Part shown: piece by piece, positions 23,469 through 33,520 of the stretch
Layout: every line of letters starts with the position of its first letter
Position numbering within the stretch: the first letter of the stretch is position 1
Source: Bacteroidia bacterium
GTDB lineage: Bacteria; Bacteroidota; Bacteroidia; 2-12-FULL-35-15
Assembly: GCA_016786925.1 (NCBI GenBank)
Contig: JAEUTU010000083.1
Location: 1 to 58,708 of the forward strand
Direction of reading: 5' to 3'
DNA length: 58,708 bases
Program-made: the position numbers and the translations under genes
Notes under the pieces: generated by a model
What the model saw: the letters and a program-made list of their open reading frames with translations, nothing else
Told to the model about the DNA's origin: nothing
Databases searched by the model: none

Positions 23469-24404
23469 ATGCATCATAAAGTAAAATTATTTTCAGGTTC
23501 AGCTTCCCGTTATTTAGCGGAAGGAATTGCTCAAAAATATGGGCAAGATCTAGGTAAAGTATCTTTGCTTCGCTTTAGCGATGGGGAGTTTCAAACTTCT
23601 TTCGAAGAAACGGTACGTGGTACGGATGTGTTCATTATCCAGTCTACATTCCCTCCGACTGATAATTTATTTGAACTTTTGATGATGATCGATGCGGCTA
23701 AACGTGCTTCGGCTAACCGCATCATTGCTGTAATGCCTTATTTTGGTTTTGCACGTCAGGATAGAAAAGACCAGCCACGTGTGGCTATTGGTGCTAAAAT
23801 GGTGGCGAATCTATTATCGGCTGCAGGTGCAACACGCATCATTACCATGGATCTTCATGCGGATCAGATTCAAGGATTCTTTGATTTTCCTGTGGACCAT
23901 TTATATGCTTCATCTATTTTCTTACCTTATATTCAAGAGTTGAACTTGCCGAATTTAACAATGGCAGCTCCTGATATGGGTGGCGCTAAGCGTGCCAATG
24001 CCTATGCAAAATACTTAAAATCAGATGTTGTGATCTGCTACAAACAAAGAGCAAAAGCAAATGTGATCGAGAGTATGACTGTTATTGGTGATGTAGAAGG
24101 AAGAGATATTGTATTAGTTGATGATTTGATCGATACAGGAGGAACGCTTACCAAAGCAGCAGATATGATGATGGAAAGAGGAGCAAAGAGTGTTCGTGCT
24201 TTCTGTACACATGCTGTATTATCAGGGAAAGCATACGAGAATATTGAGAAATCAAAGATCACGGAATTGGTTGTAACAGATACTATTCCATTAAAACAAG
24301 AGTCGAGCAAGATCAAAGTGCTTTCAGTAGCTGATCTGTTTGCAAAAGTATTACACAGTGTACATAACTACGAATCGATCAGTTCAAACTTTATCGTTTC
24401 GTAA
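23469..24404 (+). CDS. prs: Ribose-phosphate pyrophosphokinase (PRPP synthetase)
   Basis: The enzyme transfers pyrophosphate from ATP to ribose 5-phosphate, making PRPP for purine, pyrimidine, histidine, tryptophan and NAD synthesis. The 311-residue length is standard. Motifs are FSDGEFQ, PYFGFARQDRK (ATP-binding flexible loop region), DLHADQIQGFF and the PRPP-binding loop VLVDDLIDTGGT. It has its own promoter and leads the prs-rplY-pth group. Confidence 0.97.
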   Translation: MHHKVKLFSGSASRYLAEGIAQKYGQDLGKVSLLRFSDGEFQTSFEETVRGTDVFIIQSTFPPTDNLFELLMMIDAAKRASANRIIAVMPYFGFARQDRKDQPRVAIGAKMVANLLSAAGATRIITMDLHADQIQGFFDFPVDHLYASSIFLPYIQELNLPNLTMAAPDMGGAKRANAYAKYLKSDVVICYKQRAKANVIESMTVIGDVEGRDIVLVDDLIDTGGTLTKAADMMMERGAKSVRAFCTHAVLSGKAYENIEKSKITELVVTDTIPLKQESSKIKVLSVADLFAKVLHSVHNYESISSNFIVS

Positions 24405-24413
24405 ATAAGATAT

Positions 24414-24450
24414 TGCGCCAGTTAATTATAAAAATTTGGTTGTAGGCGCA
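24414..24450 (+). promoter_or_regulatory. Hairpin in the rplY leader
   Basis: TGCGCC (24414-24419) pairs with GGCGCA (24445-24450) across a 25-nt AT-rich loop, 27 nt before the rplY start. No T-run follows, so it is not a terminator. It may be a ribosomal-protein leader structure or an RNA-processing site between prs and rplY. This is speculative. Confidence 0.3.
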
Positions 24451-24477
24451 GCAATCAATAAATAAAACAAAAATAAA

Positions 24478-25092
24478 ATGAAATCAGTATCTATTAGCGG
24501 TTCGCCACGTGCGAACGTAGGGAAAAAAGATGCAAAAGCTTTGAGAAATGCAAAGCAAGTTCCTTGTGTACTTTACGGTGGAAAAGAACAAGTTCACTTT
24601 TCTGTATTAGCAGCAGATTTTAAAAACTTGATCTACACACCACATGTTCATACAGTGGAGTTAGATGTTGCAGGTAAAAAATTCAATGCGATCATGCAAG
24701 AAGCACAATTTCACCGTGTAAACGATGAATTATTGCATGTTGACTTTTTAGAAATAGTTGCAGGAAAACCAGTTGTAATGAATATCCCGGTAAAAACAAC
24801 AGGTGTTTCTCCTGGGGTTAGAGCAGGTGGTAAATTGGTGAAAAAATTGAAAACATTAAAAGTAAAAGGTTTAGTAGAAAAAATGCCTGACACTATTGAT
24901 ATCGCTATCGATTCATTAGAAATTGGTCAAGGTGTACGTGTTGCTGACATCAAAATGGATGGTTTAACAATGTTAAATGCAGCGAACGTAACTGTAGTAG
25001 GTGTTCAAACAACACGTGCTGCTGCTGCTGAAGCAACTGCTGCCGCTGCTGCTGCTGCTCCTGCTAAAGGCGCTGCTCCAGCTAAAAAATAA
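24478..25092 (+). CDS. rplY: 50S ribosomal protein L25 (CTC form)
   Basis: The 204-residue long form of L25 (TL5/CTC family) binds 5S rRNA. The N-terminal L25 domain carries SPRANVGKKDAKALRNAKQVPCVLYGG, the second domain DELLHVDFLEI and PVKTTGVSPGVRAGGKL, and the C-terminal 25 residues are an Ala/Pro-rich tail. It lies between prs and pth as in many bacteria. The alanine tail is probably disordered. Confidence 0.95.
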   Translation: MKSVSISGSPRANVGKKDAKALRNAKQVPCVLYGGKEQVHFSVLAADFKNLIYTPHVHTVELDVAGKKFNAIMQEAQFHRVNDELLHVDFLEIVAGKPVVMNIPVKTTGVSPGVRAGGKLVKKLKTLKVKGLVEKMPDTIDIAIDSLEIGQGVRVADIKMDGLTMLNAANVTVVGVQTTRAAAAEATAAAAAAAPAKGAAPAKK

Positions 25093-25113
25093 TCAATTAA
25101 TTGATCATTATTT

Positions 25114-25149
25114 AAAGTTGATAGAACATAGCTTCTATCAACTTTTTTT
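25114..25149 (+). terminator. Intrinsic terminator after rplY
   Basis: AAAGTTGATAGAA (25114-25126) pairs perfectly with TTCTATCAACTTT (25133-25145) around a 6-nt loop and runs into a T-tract. It stands 15 nt before the pth start, so pth probably relies on read-through or its own promoter. Confidence 0.85.
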
Positions 25150-25163
25150 ATTTTTGTAAGGAA

Positions 25164-25730
25164 ATGAGCAAGTTTTTAATAGCCGGTTTAGGAAATATTG
25201 GTGACGAATATGATAATACACGTCATAATATTGGTTTTAAGGTATTGGATGCTTTAGCAAAAGAGCATGATCTGAAGTTTACAAACGATCGATTGGCTGC
25301 TGTTGCAGAACTGAAATTTAAAGGAAGAATTTTAGTTCTCATAAAGCCATCTACTTATATGAACTTAAGTGGTAAAGCGATCAATTATTGGTTACAAGCA
25401 GAAAAGATCAGTAAAGAGAACTTATTGGTCATAACAGATGATATTGCACTCCCTTTTGGCACATTGCGTATGAAAGGAAAAGGGAGCGATGGTGGGCATA
25501 ATGGATTAAAGAATATTCAGGAAACATTAAACAGTGTTGAATATGCCCGTTTAAGATTTGGAGTGGGCTCTGAGTTCAGTAAAGGAAAGCAAGTGGATTA
25601 TGTGTTGGGGAAATGGACATCTGAAGAAGAGAAAGCGTTGGAGCCAAGAATAAAGCTGGCAAGCGATATGATAAAAGGCTTTGCTACCATTGGTTTGCAG
25701 CTGACCATGACGAATTTTAATAACAAATAA
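25164..25730 (+). CDS. pth: Peptidyl-tRNA hydrolase
   Basis: The 188-residue enzyme releases tRNA from stalled peptidyl-tRNA. Motifs are LIAGLGNIGDEYDNTRHNIGF, with catalytic His21, PSTYMNLSGKAI, and ITDDIALPFGTLRMKGKGSDGGHNGLK, containing the conserved Asp and the substrate-binding GGHNG. It follows rplY, a common bacterial pairing. Confidence 0.96.
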   Translation: MSKFLIAGLGNIGDEYDNTRHNIGFKVLDALAKEHDLKFTNDRLAAVAELKFKGRILVLIKPSTYMNLSGKAINYWLQAEKISKENLLVITDDIALPFGTLRMKGKGSDGGHNGLKNIQETLNSVEYARLRFGVGSEFSKGKQVDYVLGKWTSEEEKALEPRIKLASDMIKGFATIGLQLTMTNFNNK

Positions 25731-25765
25731 ATTGCATATATTTACTATTAACAAAAACGAAAAAC

Positions 25766-27424
25766 ATGAAAAACATTTTTACTAAAACAAAACAATTGCT
25801 AGGTGCTGTATTATTACTGTCATCTTCCGCTTTTGCTCAAATTACCTGGGATTTTGGAACAACAGGAAATTTAAGTGCTTATCCAAGCGCTGGTATTCCT
25901 GCGAATGTTACTGTTGACTCTTTGACGAGAGGGAATAGTTTGGGAACAGCTGTATTATTATCTACAACTTCTGTGTCAAATACTTATCCTGGCTTTTCAG
26001 CTGCCGGAAATGCGGGTGTTCCTGCACGTATTGGAGCATTGGACTATACAGTGAACGGAACAACAGGAAGTGCTTATTTTGAAGTAAAACTTACTCCGGA
26101 TGCAGGTTACACATTAAACATCACCAACATAGAATTTGGATCAAGGTCAACAGGTACTGGCCCTAAAAAATACAGTATTAGAACAAGTTTGGATTCATAT
26201 ATGACAGAGCAGGCCGGTGATACCATCAATTCTGCTTCTAGTGTATGGGGGGGAAGAACACAAGCTTTATCCATTACAGGAACTCCTGGAACAGCCATTA
26301 CTTTACGTATTTATGGTTATGCTGGAACAGGTTCACCAACACCGGGTACCGTTAACTTCCGTATTGATGATCTGAAGATCACTGCTACTGCAACATTGGC
26401 TACACCTCAAATTGTATTTGAACCGGTAAATGCAAATGTATGTTCAGGAGCGACTGCTCAATTTGCAACATTCACTCCGGGAACATTCACCTATCAATGG
26501 CAAGAGAATACAGGTAGTGGTTTTGTGTCATTAACAAATACAGGTGTTTATACAGGTGCTGATGATGACACCTTAAATATTTCAAATACAACAGGGATGA
26601 ATGGTTATACTTACCGTTGTATCGTAACAAACGGAGCAGGTAGCGATACTTCAAACGTAGCAACTTTAACTGTTTCTGCTCCGGTTGTTCCTACCGTTTC
26701 AATCCCAGCTTCTATGACATCATTGTGTGCAGGTGATGCTGCTTCTATTTCTGCAACACCTACCAACGAAGGAACAGCTCCATCTTATGAATGGTTTTGG
26801 GTAGGATTTGGTTCTGTCGGTACTGGACAAACATTAAATGTTCCTGCCGGGTTCTTGCCTGCTGGAACGCATACGATCTATTGTGAATTAACAAGCAATG
26901 CTGCTTGTGCTACTCCTACATTAGTAACAAGCAATTCGTTAACTGTAACAGTTGATCCCGTTCCTGCAACACCTGTAATATCTCAAGAAGCAGATACCTT
27001 AAGTACAACTCAATACGCATCTTATCAATGGTATTTGGATGGAACAACAATGCTAGGAACTGATTCTGCTCAAACAGCAAGTGCTACAGGAGCTTATACA
27101 GTAGTAGTAACCAATGTGGAAGGTTGCTCTGCTACTTCAGCTGCTTATAACTATGTAGTAACCTCTATCGGATCGAATCAAGCGACTGCAGTATTGACCA
27201 TCTATCCAAATCCATCCAATGGCATTATTACTATCACAGCGAATAATACGATCGATGCAACCGTATTTGTGTATAATGTTTTAGGTAAATTGATCGCTAC
27301 AAAACAGTTGAATGGTATTTCATCAAATACGATCGACCTTTCTGCTCAGGCAAACGGAAGTTATTTTGTAGTTTTCAAAACAGATAAAGAAACGATCACT
27401 AAAAAGATCACGATCACTAAATAG
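25766..27424 (+). CDS. Secreted T9SS type A sorting-domain protein
   Basis: The 552-residue protein has a signal peptide (about 1-24, ending SAFAQ). A beta-rich N-terminal domain (about 25-210) follows, with DFGTTGNLSAYPS and FRIDDLKITATA. Next are two Ig/PKD-like domains (about 215-305, with TYRCIVTNGAGSDTSNVATLTV, and 310-395), then an Ig-like segment with YQWYLDGT and GCSATS. A type A sorting domain closes the protein (LTIYPNPSNGIITI, GKLIATKQLNG, KKITITK). It would be exported through T9SS, with the C terminus cleaved on delivery. Its ligand or activity is unknown. Confidence 0.9.
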   Translation: MKNIFTKTKQLLGAVLLLSSSAFAQITWDFGTTGNLSAYPSAGIPANVTVDSLTRGNSLGTAVLLSTTSVSNTYPGFSAAGNAGVPARIGALDYTVNGTTGSAYFEVKLTPDAGYTLNITNIEFGSRSTGTGPKKYSIRTSLDSYMTEQAGDTINSASSVWGGRTQALSITGTPGTAITLRIYGYAGTGSPTPGTVNFRIDDLKITATATLATPQIVFEPVNANVCSGATAQFATFTPGTFTYQWQENTGSGFVSLTNTGVYTGADDDTLNISNTTGMNGYTYRCIVTNGAGSDTSNVATLTVSAPVVPTVSIPASMTSLCAGDAASISATPTNEGTAPSYEWFWVGFGSVGTGQTLNVPAGFLPAGTHTIYCELTSNAACATPTLVTSNSLTVTVDPVPATPVISQEADTLSTTQYASYQWYLDGTTMLGTDSAQTASATGAYTVVVTNVEGCSATSAAYNYVVTSIGSNQATAVLTIYPNPSNGIITITANNTIDATVFVYNVLGKLIATKQLNGISSNTIDLSAQANGSYFVVFKTDKETITKKITITK

Positions 27425-27445
27425 TATTTTAAATTGAATACAGTC

Positions 27446-27480
27446 AAACGCCCAACATTTTTGTTGGGCGTTTGTTTTTA
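27446..27480 (+). terminator. Intrinsic terminator before uvrC
   Basis: AAACGCCCAACA (27446-27457) pairs with TGTTGGGCGTTT (27462-27473) around a TTTT loop and is followed by GTTTTTA. It ends the T9SS-protein transcript. A TATATTTG box at 27479-27486, overlapping its edge, may serve uvrC. Confidence 0.9.
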
Positions 27481-27494
27481 TATTTGTAATCACA

Positions 27495-29297
27495 ATGGAA
27501 CGCAGCGATCATATTACTTCTATTCTTAGAACACTTCCCGATAATCCCGGAGTGTATCAGTACTTTGATTCTGAAGGAAAGATCATTTATGTGGGGAAAG
27601 CAAAAAATTTGAAAAAAAGAGTTTCATCCTATTTTAACAAGGAACAACATGAAAATGGAAAAACTCAGGTTTTGGTCAGAAAGATCGTTGATATTAAATA
27701 CATCATTGTTGATACTGAGATAGATGCTTTATTGCTGGAGAATAATCTGATCAAAAAGTATCAGCCCCGCTACAATGTTATGCTCAAGGATGATAAAACC
27801 TATCCTTGGATCTGCATTAAAAACGAACGCTTCCCGAGAGTCTTTCAAACAAGAAATCTTGTTAAGGATGGCTCGGTGTATTTTGGTCCTTATGCTTCGG
27901 TAAAAGTGATGTACACCGTTTTGGATCTCATCAAACAATTGTACCCGCTCCGTAATTGTAATTTCAATTTAAGCGATGATAATATTAAGGGAGGAAAGTT
28001 TAAAGTATGTCTGGAATATCATATTGGCAATTGTAAAGCTCCGTGTATCGGAAAAGAAACAGAAGAAGAGTATAATAGAAAGATCAGCGATATAAAAGAT
28101 ATTGTTAAAGGGAATATCAATACTGTTGCCCGCCACTTAAAAGAACTATTACAGCAACATGTAGAAAAGTTGGAGTTTGAAAAGGCACAGATCATTAAAG
28201 AAAAGATCGATCAACTTGAAAAATTTCAAAGTAAATCAACTGTTGTTAATCCTTCTATTAATAATGTGGATGTATTCTCCATCGTAACGGATGAAAAATG
28301 TGGCTATGTCAATTTTTTCAAAGTGGTGAATGGTTCAATTATTCAAGCACATACCATCGAGTTAAAGAAAAAATTAGATGAATCACCCGAAGAGCTTTTA
28401 ACATTAGCAATTGCTGAATTAAGAGAACGATTTAACAGTGATGCAAAAGAGATCATCATTCCTTTTGAAATTGAGTTGGAATTTCCTGGAATTACATTGA
28501 CAATCCCTCAGCGTGGAGATAAAAAGCATTTGTTGGAATTATCTGAACGAAATGTAGACTATTACAGACGCGAAAAGATAAAGCAGGAAAGCCTGGTGGA
28601 TCCGGAGCGACATACCAATCGTATTTTGGAACAGATGAAAAAAGATCTTCGTTTGTCTGAATTACCCCGTCATATTGAATGTTTTGATAACTCCAATTTT
28701 CAAGGCGATTATCCTGTTGCAGCGATGACTGTTTTTAAAGATGCAAAACCAAGTAAAAAAGATTATCGCCATTTTAATATCAAGACAGTGGAAGGACCGA
28801 ATGATTTTGCTTCTATGGAAGAGATCATTTACAGAAGGTACAAACGCGTGTTGGACGAAAAGCTCGAAATGCCGCAGTTAATTGTGATCGATGGTGGGAA
28901 AGGGCAGCTTTCTTCTGCTCTGGAAAGTCTGGATAAATTAGGCTTGCGTGGTAAAGTAGGTATTATTGGTATCGCTAAAAAATTAGAAGAGATCTATTTT
29001 CCAGGTGATTCAATTCCCATTTATTTGGATAAACGTAGCGAATCACTTAAGATCATTCAACAGATAAGGGATGAGGCACACCGGTTTGGTATCACGCATC
29101 ATCGTAGCAAACGCGATAAAGGAACACTTAAAACAGAACTGACCACTATTAAAGGAATTAGTAGCATTACAGCTCAAAAACTATTGTCTCATTTTAAGTC
29201 GGTAAAGAAAGTGAAAGAGGCAACAGAAAAAGAATTGATAGAGGTTATAGGCTTGTCAAAAGCAAAATTGATCCTTGATCATTATGCTGCTAAATAA
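27495..29297 (+). CDS. uvrC: UvrABC system protein C
   Basis: UvrC makes the two incisions in nucleotide excision repair. The 600-residue protein has an N-terminal GIY-YIG domain (NPGVYQYFDSEGKIIYVGKAKNLKKR), a central Cys-containing region, a UVR helical hairpin (about 200-240) that contacts UvrB, an RNase H-like nuclease (HIECFDNSNFQGDYPVAAM to VIDGGKGQL), and a C-terminal helix-hairpin-helix (IKGISSITAQKLLSHFKS). All domains are intact. Confidence 0.97.
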   Translation: MERSDHITSILRTLPDNPGVYQYFDSEGKIIYVGKAKNLKKRVSSYFNKEQHENGKTQVLVRKIVDIKYIIVDTEIDALLLENNLIKKYQPRYNVMLKDDKTYPWICIKNERFPRVFQTRNLVKDGSVYFGPYASVKVMYTVLDLIKQLYPLRNCNFNLSDDNIKGGKFKVCLEYHIGNCKAPCIGKETEEEYNRKISDIKDIVKGNINTVARHLKELLQQHVEKLEFEKAQIIKEKIDQLEKFQSKSTVVNPSINNVDVFSIVTDEKCGYVNFFKVVNGSIIQAHTIELKKKLDESPEELLTLAIAELRERFNSDAKEIIIPFEIELEFPGITLTIPQRGDKKHLLELSERNVDYYRREKIKQESLVDPERHTNRILEQMKKDLRLSELPRHIECFDNSNFQGDYPVAAMTVFKDAKPSKKDYRHFNIKTVEGPNDFASMEEIIYRRYKRVLDEKLEMPQLIVIDGGKGQLSSALESLDKLGLRGKVGIIGIAKKLEEIYFPGDSIPIYLDKRSESLKIIQQIRDEAHRFGITHHRSKRDKGTLKTELTTIKGISSITAQKLLSHFKSVKKVKEATEKELIEVIGLSKAKLILDHYAAK

Positions 29298-31319
29298 TTA
29301 TTCGTAGATCGTTACTTCCAGATCATCATAATAGATCACTTCTCGCTCTTTATTCCAGATATAAAGCGTCCATTTGTCGCCTTCCTTTAATTTTGGTGGA
29401 ACAAAAAGAAGTTCCACTTTATTCCATTGACCATTTGTCTTAGAGAATTTTCCCAAATCAACACTTTGATAATTGATCATGCTGTCATTATGTGTTACAG
29501 CAGAGACCATTTGTATGGAACGAAGTGCTTCGGGGTGTTTTAAGTAGAACTGCAAAAATGCTTTTACTTGTTTGTTTTCAAAGCTTTCCCCTTTGATATT
29601 GGCAATGTTCCCGTACTCCATGTCCTTATTCAAAAAGGCTGCCGATGGAGCTGTCCGGAATACATCATTCGTCTGTGCTATTTGCTCAGCAATAATGCCA
29701 TCAGGCTGTATGGGTTCATCAAAAGAAAATTTATTACAATAAAGTGCATTCTTTTTCTGAATGTTTAAAAATTCTTCTAAGGATTTTAACGTATAATCTT
29801 TACTCTTTTTATAGATAGATATTTTCCCATTTCCATCTATACGCTCGATCATCTGCTGAACAATTGGATAATAATGAAGTACATCTGATATCAAGAATTG
29901 ATCCTGTATCACAACATAATCCCATTTGTATTTGATCAGTGGTAGGAACGCATCATCTCTATTCGTTTGATATACAGTATATCCTTTACGATTCATCAGT
30001 ATCAATGGAATATTCGTAGAATAGGCGTCAATTACGAGGATCTTTGCTTCTTTATCTATCCCCAATGAGTCTAAGTAGCTTTCGGATCCTATAAAATTTT
30101 GGCGGGAGATTTCTACCCTATCCCATTCATTTGTTTGATATCGCTCCTGTTGATTCGTTTGGTTGGACTTGAATGAAAAAAATAAAGCAATACCTGCTAT
30201 GGCTATCCAGGTAATTTTTGAACGAAGTGTTTCCAGAGGAATAAAAGAACTTGCTCCAATGAGTAAAAAGACAGAAGGCACAAATAAGGAATCCAGAAAA
30301 TAATAATCATGATCGAAGAACTGACGCATCATTGCTAAAAAATATAGTAATGCTCCGCAAGAAAGAATAAGACTGTGAAATAAGAAGTGACGATGTTGAG
30401 AGTTTATTTCTTTTTTTCTAATAAAATGAATGATCGTAAAAATGCTACCTAGAGCTAACAGCAGGTAATAGGCAATATTCTGATATTGGAAGAGCCAGAA
30501 GTTTTTGATCTGTTTGATGATATCTTTTAATTCTTCCATGTTTCTGGCAGGCAATAACTCGTCAAGAAACATATTCCCATATATTCTTCCTAAATGAACA
30601 TTGTATCGGTAGTAGGAAAAAAAGAGGATAAAACAAATAGATATACATAGCAGTTCATAAAGAACAATTTTTCTGCTTTTAAAAAATGTCCACATCATGT
30701 GTGCTAATAGTGCAACAAGGTAGATCAAAAAAGGAATGCGAATAAGAGCTGCTAGCAAAATAAAAAATAGAGCAATGTAAAGCAGTTTCCTTTTTCCCGT
30801 TTCCAGGTATGAATAATAGTAATAATAGCCTATAAATATAAAAGAGATGGCGGGTACGCTTGGAAGACATCCCGCCTGATAATACGTGTAAACAGGGGAT
30901 AAAAATGCTATCAAGACAATTGTCCAGGATCTAATTTCAGAACGATTGATCTTTAACGACAACAGATAAAGAAACAAACAGCCAATGATGCTAATCGTTA
31001 GTGTATATATTCTGAAAATAGCAGGAGTAGTTGATCCGCTGATCTTCATGATGATCGCAACAATATATTCATTGATGGGCAGATCGACACGTGTTATCCC
31101 TTCTATTGTTTGCAAGTTATAAGTGCAGGGATGAAAAAGGTCAAATCCATTGTTTAGGAATCCAAGCGATAGTGCATACCGTTCACTTTGTGTCCAGGAG
31201 TGTACAAAGGCTGGGAATAACGAGATGGTAGAGTGGTATAGAAAGATACTTAGTAGAGCTAGAACGAGCAATAGAATGAGAAAACTTTTATTGGCTATAT
31301 GTTTATAAAAGGAGTTCAC
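29298..31319 (-). CDS. Multi-pass membrane glycosyltransferase-like protein (GT39/ArnT-type)
   Basis: The 673-residue protein has about 10-11 membrane helices in residues 10-380, then a soluble region of about 290 residues ending in a beta-rich segment with WTLYIWNKE. The first periplasmic loop contains acidic residues (DLPINEYI) where GT39/GT83 enzymes place their catalytic Asp. Such proteins transfer sugars from polyprenyl-phosphate carriers to proteins or lipids. Similarity is by layout, and the donor and acceptor are unknown. It diverges from the membrane gene at 31385, and its stop abuts uvrC. Confidence 0.65.
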   Translation of the reverse strand: MNSFYKHIANKSFLILLLVLALLSIFLYHSTISLFPAFVHSWTQSERYALSLGFLNNGFDLFHPCTYNLQTIEGITRVDLPINEYIVAIIMKISGSTTPAIFRIYTLTISIIGCLFLYLLSLKINRSEIRSWTIVLIAFLSPVYTYYQAGCLPSVPAISFIFIGYYYYYSYLETGKRKLLYIALFFILLAALIRIPFLIYLVALLAHMMWTFFKSRKIVLYELLCISICFILFFSYYRYNVHLGRIYGNMFLDELLPARNMEELKDIIKQIKNFWLFQYQNIAYYLLLALGSIFTIIHFIRKKEINSQHRHFLFHSLILSCGALLYFLAMMRQFFDHDYYFLDSLFVPSVFLLIGASSFIPLETLRSKITWIAIAGIALFFSFKSNQTNQQERYQTNEWDRVEISRQNFIGSESYLDSLGIDKEAKILVIDAYSTNIPLILMNRKGYTVYQTNRDDAFLPLIKYKWDYVVIQDQFLISDVLHYYPIVQQMIERIDGNGKISIYKKSKDYTLKSLEEFLNIQKKNALYCNKFSFDEPIQPDGIIAEQIAQTNDVFRTAPSAAFLNKDMEYGNIANIKGESFENKQVKAFLQFYLKHPEALRSIQMVSAVTHNDSMINYQSVDLGKFSKTNGQWNKVELLFVPPKLKEGDKWTLYIWNKEREVIYYDDLEVTIYE

Positions 31320-31384
31320 TGATTCTTAAAATATTTTCTATTTTTACTGATGTATCTTTACCCATGTAAAAATATCAATTATTC

Positions 31385-32494
31385 ATGATAAGCCGGCTTT
31401 CCAATAAGATAAATTCATTTTTGCTTGCTACAGAACAACGTATAGGCTTACTGCTTACATCCTTATTGTTAGCCTTTATGATCATTGGTTTTGATATGCT
31501 TTATATTACACCACGATTTGAATCGGCATTTCATGGTGCACAGTATGCTCTTTTATCAGAAGCGCCATTTGATTTCACACAACCCAATGCTTTGAGATAT
31601 AGAATTTTGCCCTCTTTATTAGGTTATTTAACCGGATTGAGAGGTTCATTGTTTTTTATTATCCCACTGATCTTTACACTTATTCTCATCGCTGTGGTAT
31701 ATTTCGTTTATCGCAAAAAAAACTATTCAGCTGTTGATTCTTTTTTGTTTACAGGATTGATCGCATTTTCAGGAACCGTTTTTATTCAGTTGCAGGCTGC
31801 AGGTTATACAGATACTGCTTTTTATTTGTTTATGTTCTTGTCGTTTGCATTTGTCCATCGTCCCTTTATAAGTATTTTGTTTTTTTTATTGGGAGTTTTT
31901 ACACACGAGAGTTGTTTGTTTCTATTGCCTGCTTTACTGTTGTATTTTAGGTATAAGAATGGGAACGATAATCGTATTTTAATAAAGTATGTGATCGGAT
32001 TGCTGTCAGCTTTGGCTCTTTTCTTACTCTATCGGATGTGGATCTCGGCTAACGTAAAAGTGGAGTATGATCTGAATTTTTATTTCTCTGCAAGCAATTT
32101 AAAATTTACTCTTAAAAAGGTGTTACCTTATTTTTCTGTGGGCGGATTTTATGCTTTTAAACTATTTTGGTTATTACCAGTTTTTGCAATTTACAAATTC
32201 AGGAAGGAGCGTTTGTTTGTAAGCATTTTATTGACGATCATTATATGTGTCTTTGCACAATTGATCATCGCTTTTGATATTACACGGGTTATTTGTTTAG
32301 CATTCCCAGCTATTTTAATAGCTGCAGAGCGATTGCATCAGGAGTATCATGATAAAGGATATACGAATTATCTTTTAGGTTTGATGCTGGCCAATTTTTT
32401 CTTGCTTCAATATTTTATGAGTGCAGACGCACTTATCCCAATGCCACCATTGCCGTATTCTTTTGCACTAAACTATTTCGGAATCGGCTTTTAA
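31385..32494 (+). CDS. Multi-pass membrane protein of unknown function
   Basis: The 369-residue protein has about nine membrane segments. It shares a GT-C-like general layout: an early loop with QYALLSEAPFDFTQPNALRYR, an LPSLLGYLTG segment, and a FTHESCLFLLPALL helix. I cannot assign a family. Proximity to the GT39-like gene (divergent, 65 nt apart) and to YfhO suggests a cell-envelope sugar pathway. Its last 4 nt overlap gpsA tail-to-tail. Confidence 0.6.
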   Translation: MISRLSNKINSFLLATEQRIGLLLTSLLLAFMIIGFDMLYITPRFESAFHGAQYALLSEAPFDFTQPNALRYRILPSLLGYLTGLRGSLFFIIPLIFTLILIAVVYFVYRKKNYSAVDSFLFTGLIAFSGTVFIQLQAAGYTDTAFYLFMFLSFAFVHRPFISILFFLLGVFTHESCLFLLPALLLYFRYKNGNDNRILIKYVIGLLSALALFLLYRMWISANVKVEYDLNFYFSASNLKFTLKKVLPYFSVGGFYAFKLFWLLPVFAIYKFRKERLFVSILLTIIICVFAQLIIAFDITRVICLAFPAILIAAERLHQEYHDKGYTNYLLGLMLANFFLLQYFMSADALIPMPPLPYSFALNYFGIGF

Positions 32495-33489
32495 GAGAGT
32501 TTATCAGTTAATAATTTCATTTCTATGGCAGGAGAGATCTTTTCATAAAGAATATGATACACTGCTGTTGTAATAGGCATATCTACATTAAATTCTTTAT
32601 TGATCTCATAGATACATTTTACTCCATAATAGCCTTCGGCTACCATGTTCATTTCCATTTGAGCCGACTTTACGGAATATCCTTTTCCGATCATGTTACC
32701 AAATGTCCTGTTTCTACTGAATTGAGAGTAAGCTGTAACTAAAAGATCGCCTAGGTAGGCAGAACTTTTTATATCTCTGTCGATAGGATGAACAGCATCC
32801 ACAAATCGTTTGATCTCTTGTATCGCATTGGAGATAAGGACAGCCTGAAAGTTATCCCCATACCCTAATCCATGGCAAATACCATTGGCAATAGCAAAAA
32901 CGTTTTTCAGTACAGCCGAATATTCTGTTCCGTAAATATCATCCGATACAGTAGTTTTAATGTATCGGCAATTCAATTGAGAAGCTACATAGCTTGCAAT
33001 TTCTGTATTCTGCGAAGCAATGGTCAGGTAGGAAAGTTTTTCCATCGCAACCTCTTCGGCATGACAAGGACCTGTAATAACACCAATGTTATTGATTGTT
33101 ACATTGCACTTTTTATTGAAAAATTCACCAACGATCAATAGATCTTCCGGAACAATTCCTTTGATTGCGGAGAAGATCTGTTTGCCTTTTAAGTCTTCAG
33201 CAGTTATTCCGTCTAGTGCAGCTTTTAAGAATGCAGATGGAACAGCCATGATCAGAATATCGGCATTTTTAATAATGTTTTTAATATCAGCATCCAAGAC
33301 TAACTTTTCTGTGTCAAATTCAACAGACGTAAGATAATTTGGATTGTGCTTGTATTTTTTAATGTGCTCAATAGTAGCAGCATTTCGTATCCACCAATAT
33401 ACTTGTGGTGTATTGTTGCATAACATTTTCACTATGGCCGTTGCCCAACTTCCACCTCCTATAACTGCTATTTTTTTTGAATTACCCAT
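32491..33489 (-). CDS. gpsA: Glycerol-3-phosphate dehydrogenase (NAD(P)+)
   Basis: The enzyme reduces dihydroxyacetone phosphate to sn-glycerol 3-phosphate, the backbone of phospholipids. The 332-residue protein has the N-terminal GGGSWATAIVKML Rossmann motif (11-23), a conserved Lys in FSAIKGI, and the family signature GDLLVTAYSQFSRNR (GPSA region). Length and motifs are standard. It lies downstream of the YfhO gene on the same strand. Confidence 0.95.
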   Translation of the reverse strand: MGNSKKIAVIGGGSWATAIVKMLCNNTPQVYWWIRNAATIEHIKKYKHNPNYLTSVEFDTEKLVLDADIKNIIKNADILIMAVPSAFLKAALDGITAEDLKGKQIFSAIKGIVPEDLLIVGEFFNKKCNVTINNIGVITGPCHAEEVAMEKLSYLTIASQNTEIASYVASQLNCRYIKTTVSDDIYGTEYSAVLKNVFAIANGICHGLGYGDNFQAVLISNAIQEIKRFVDAVHPIDRDIKSSAYLGDLLVTAYSQFSRNRTFGNMIGKGYSVKSAQMEMNMVAEGYYGVKCIYEINKEFNVDMPITTAVYHILYEKISPAIEMKLLTDKLS

Positions 33490-33520
33490 TGATTAATGTT
33501 TTATATGAGAACAAACATAT

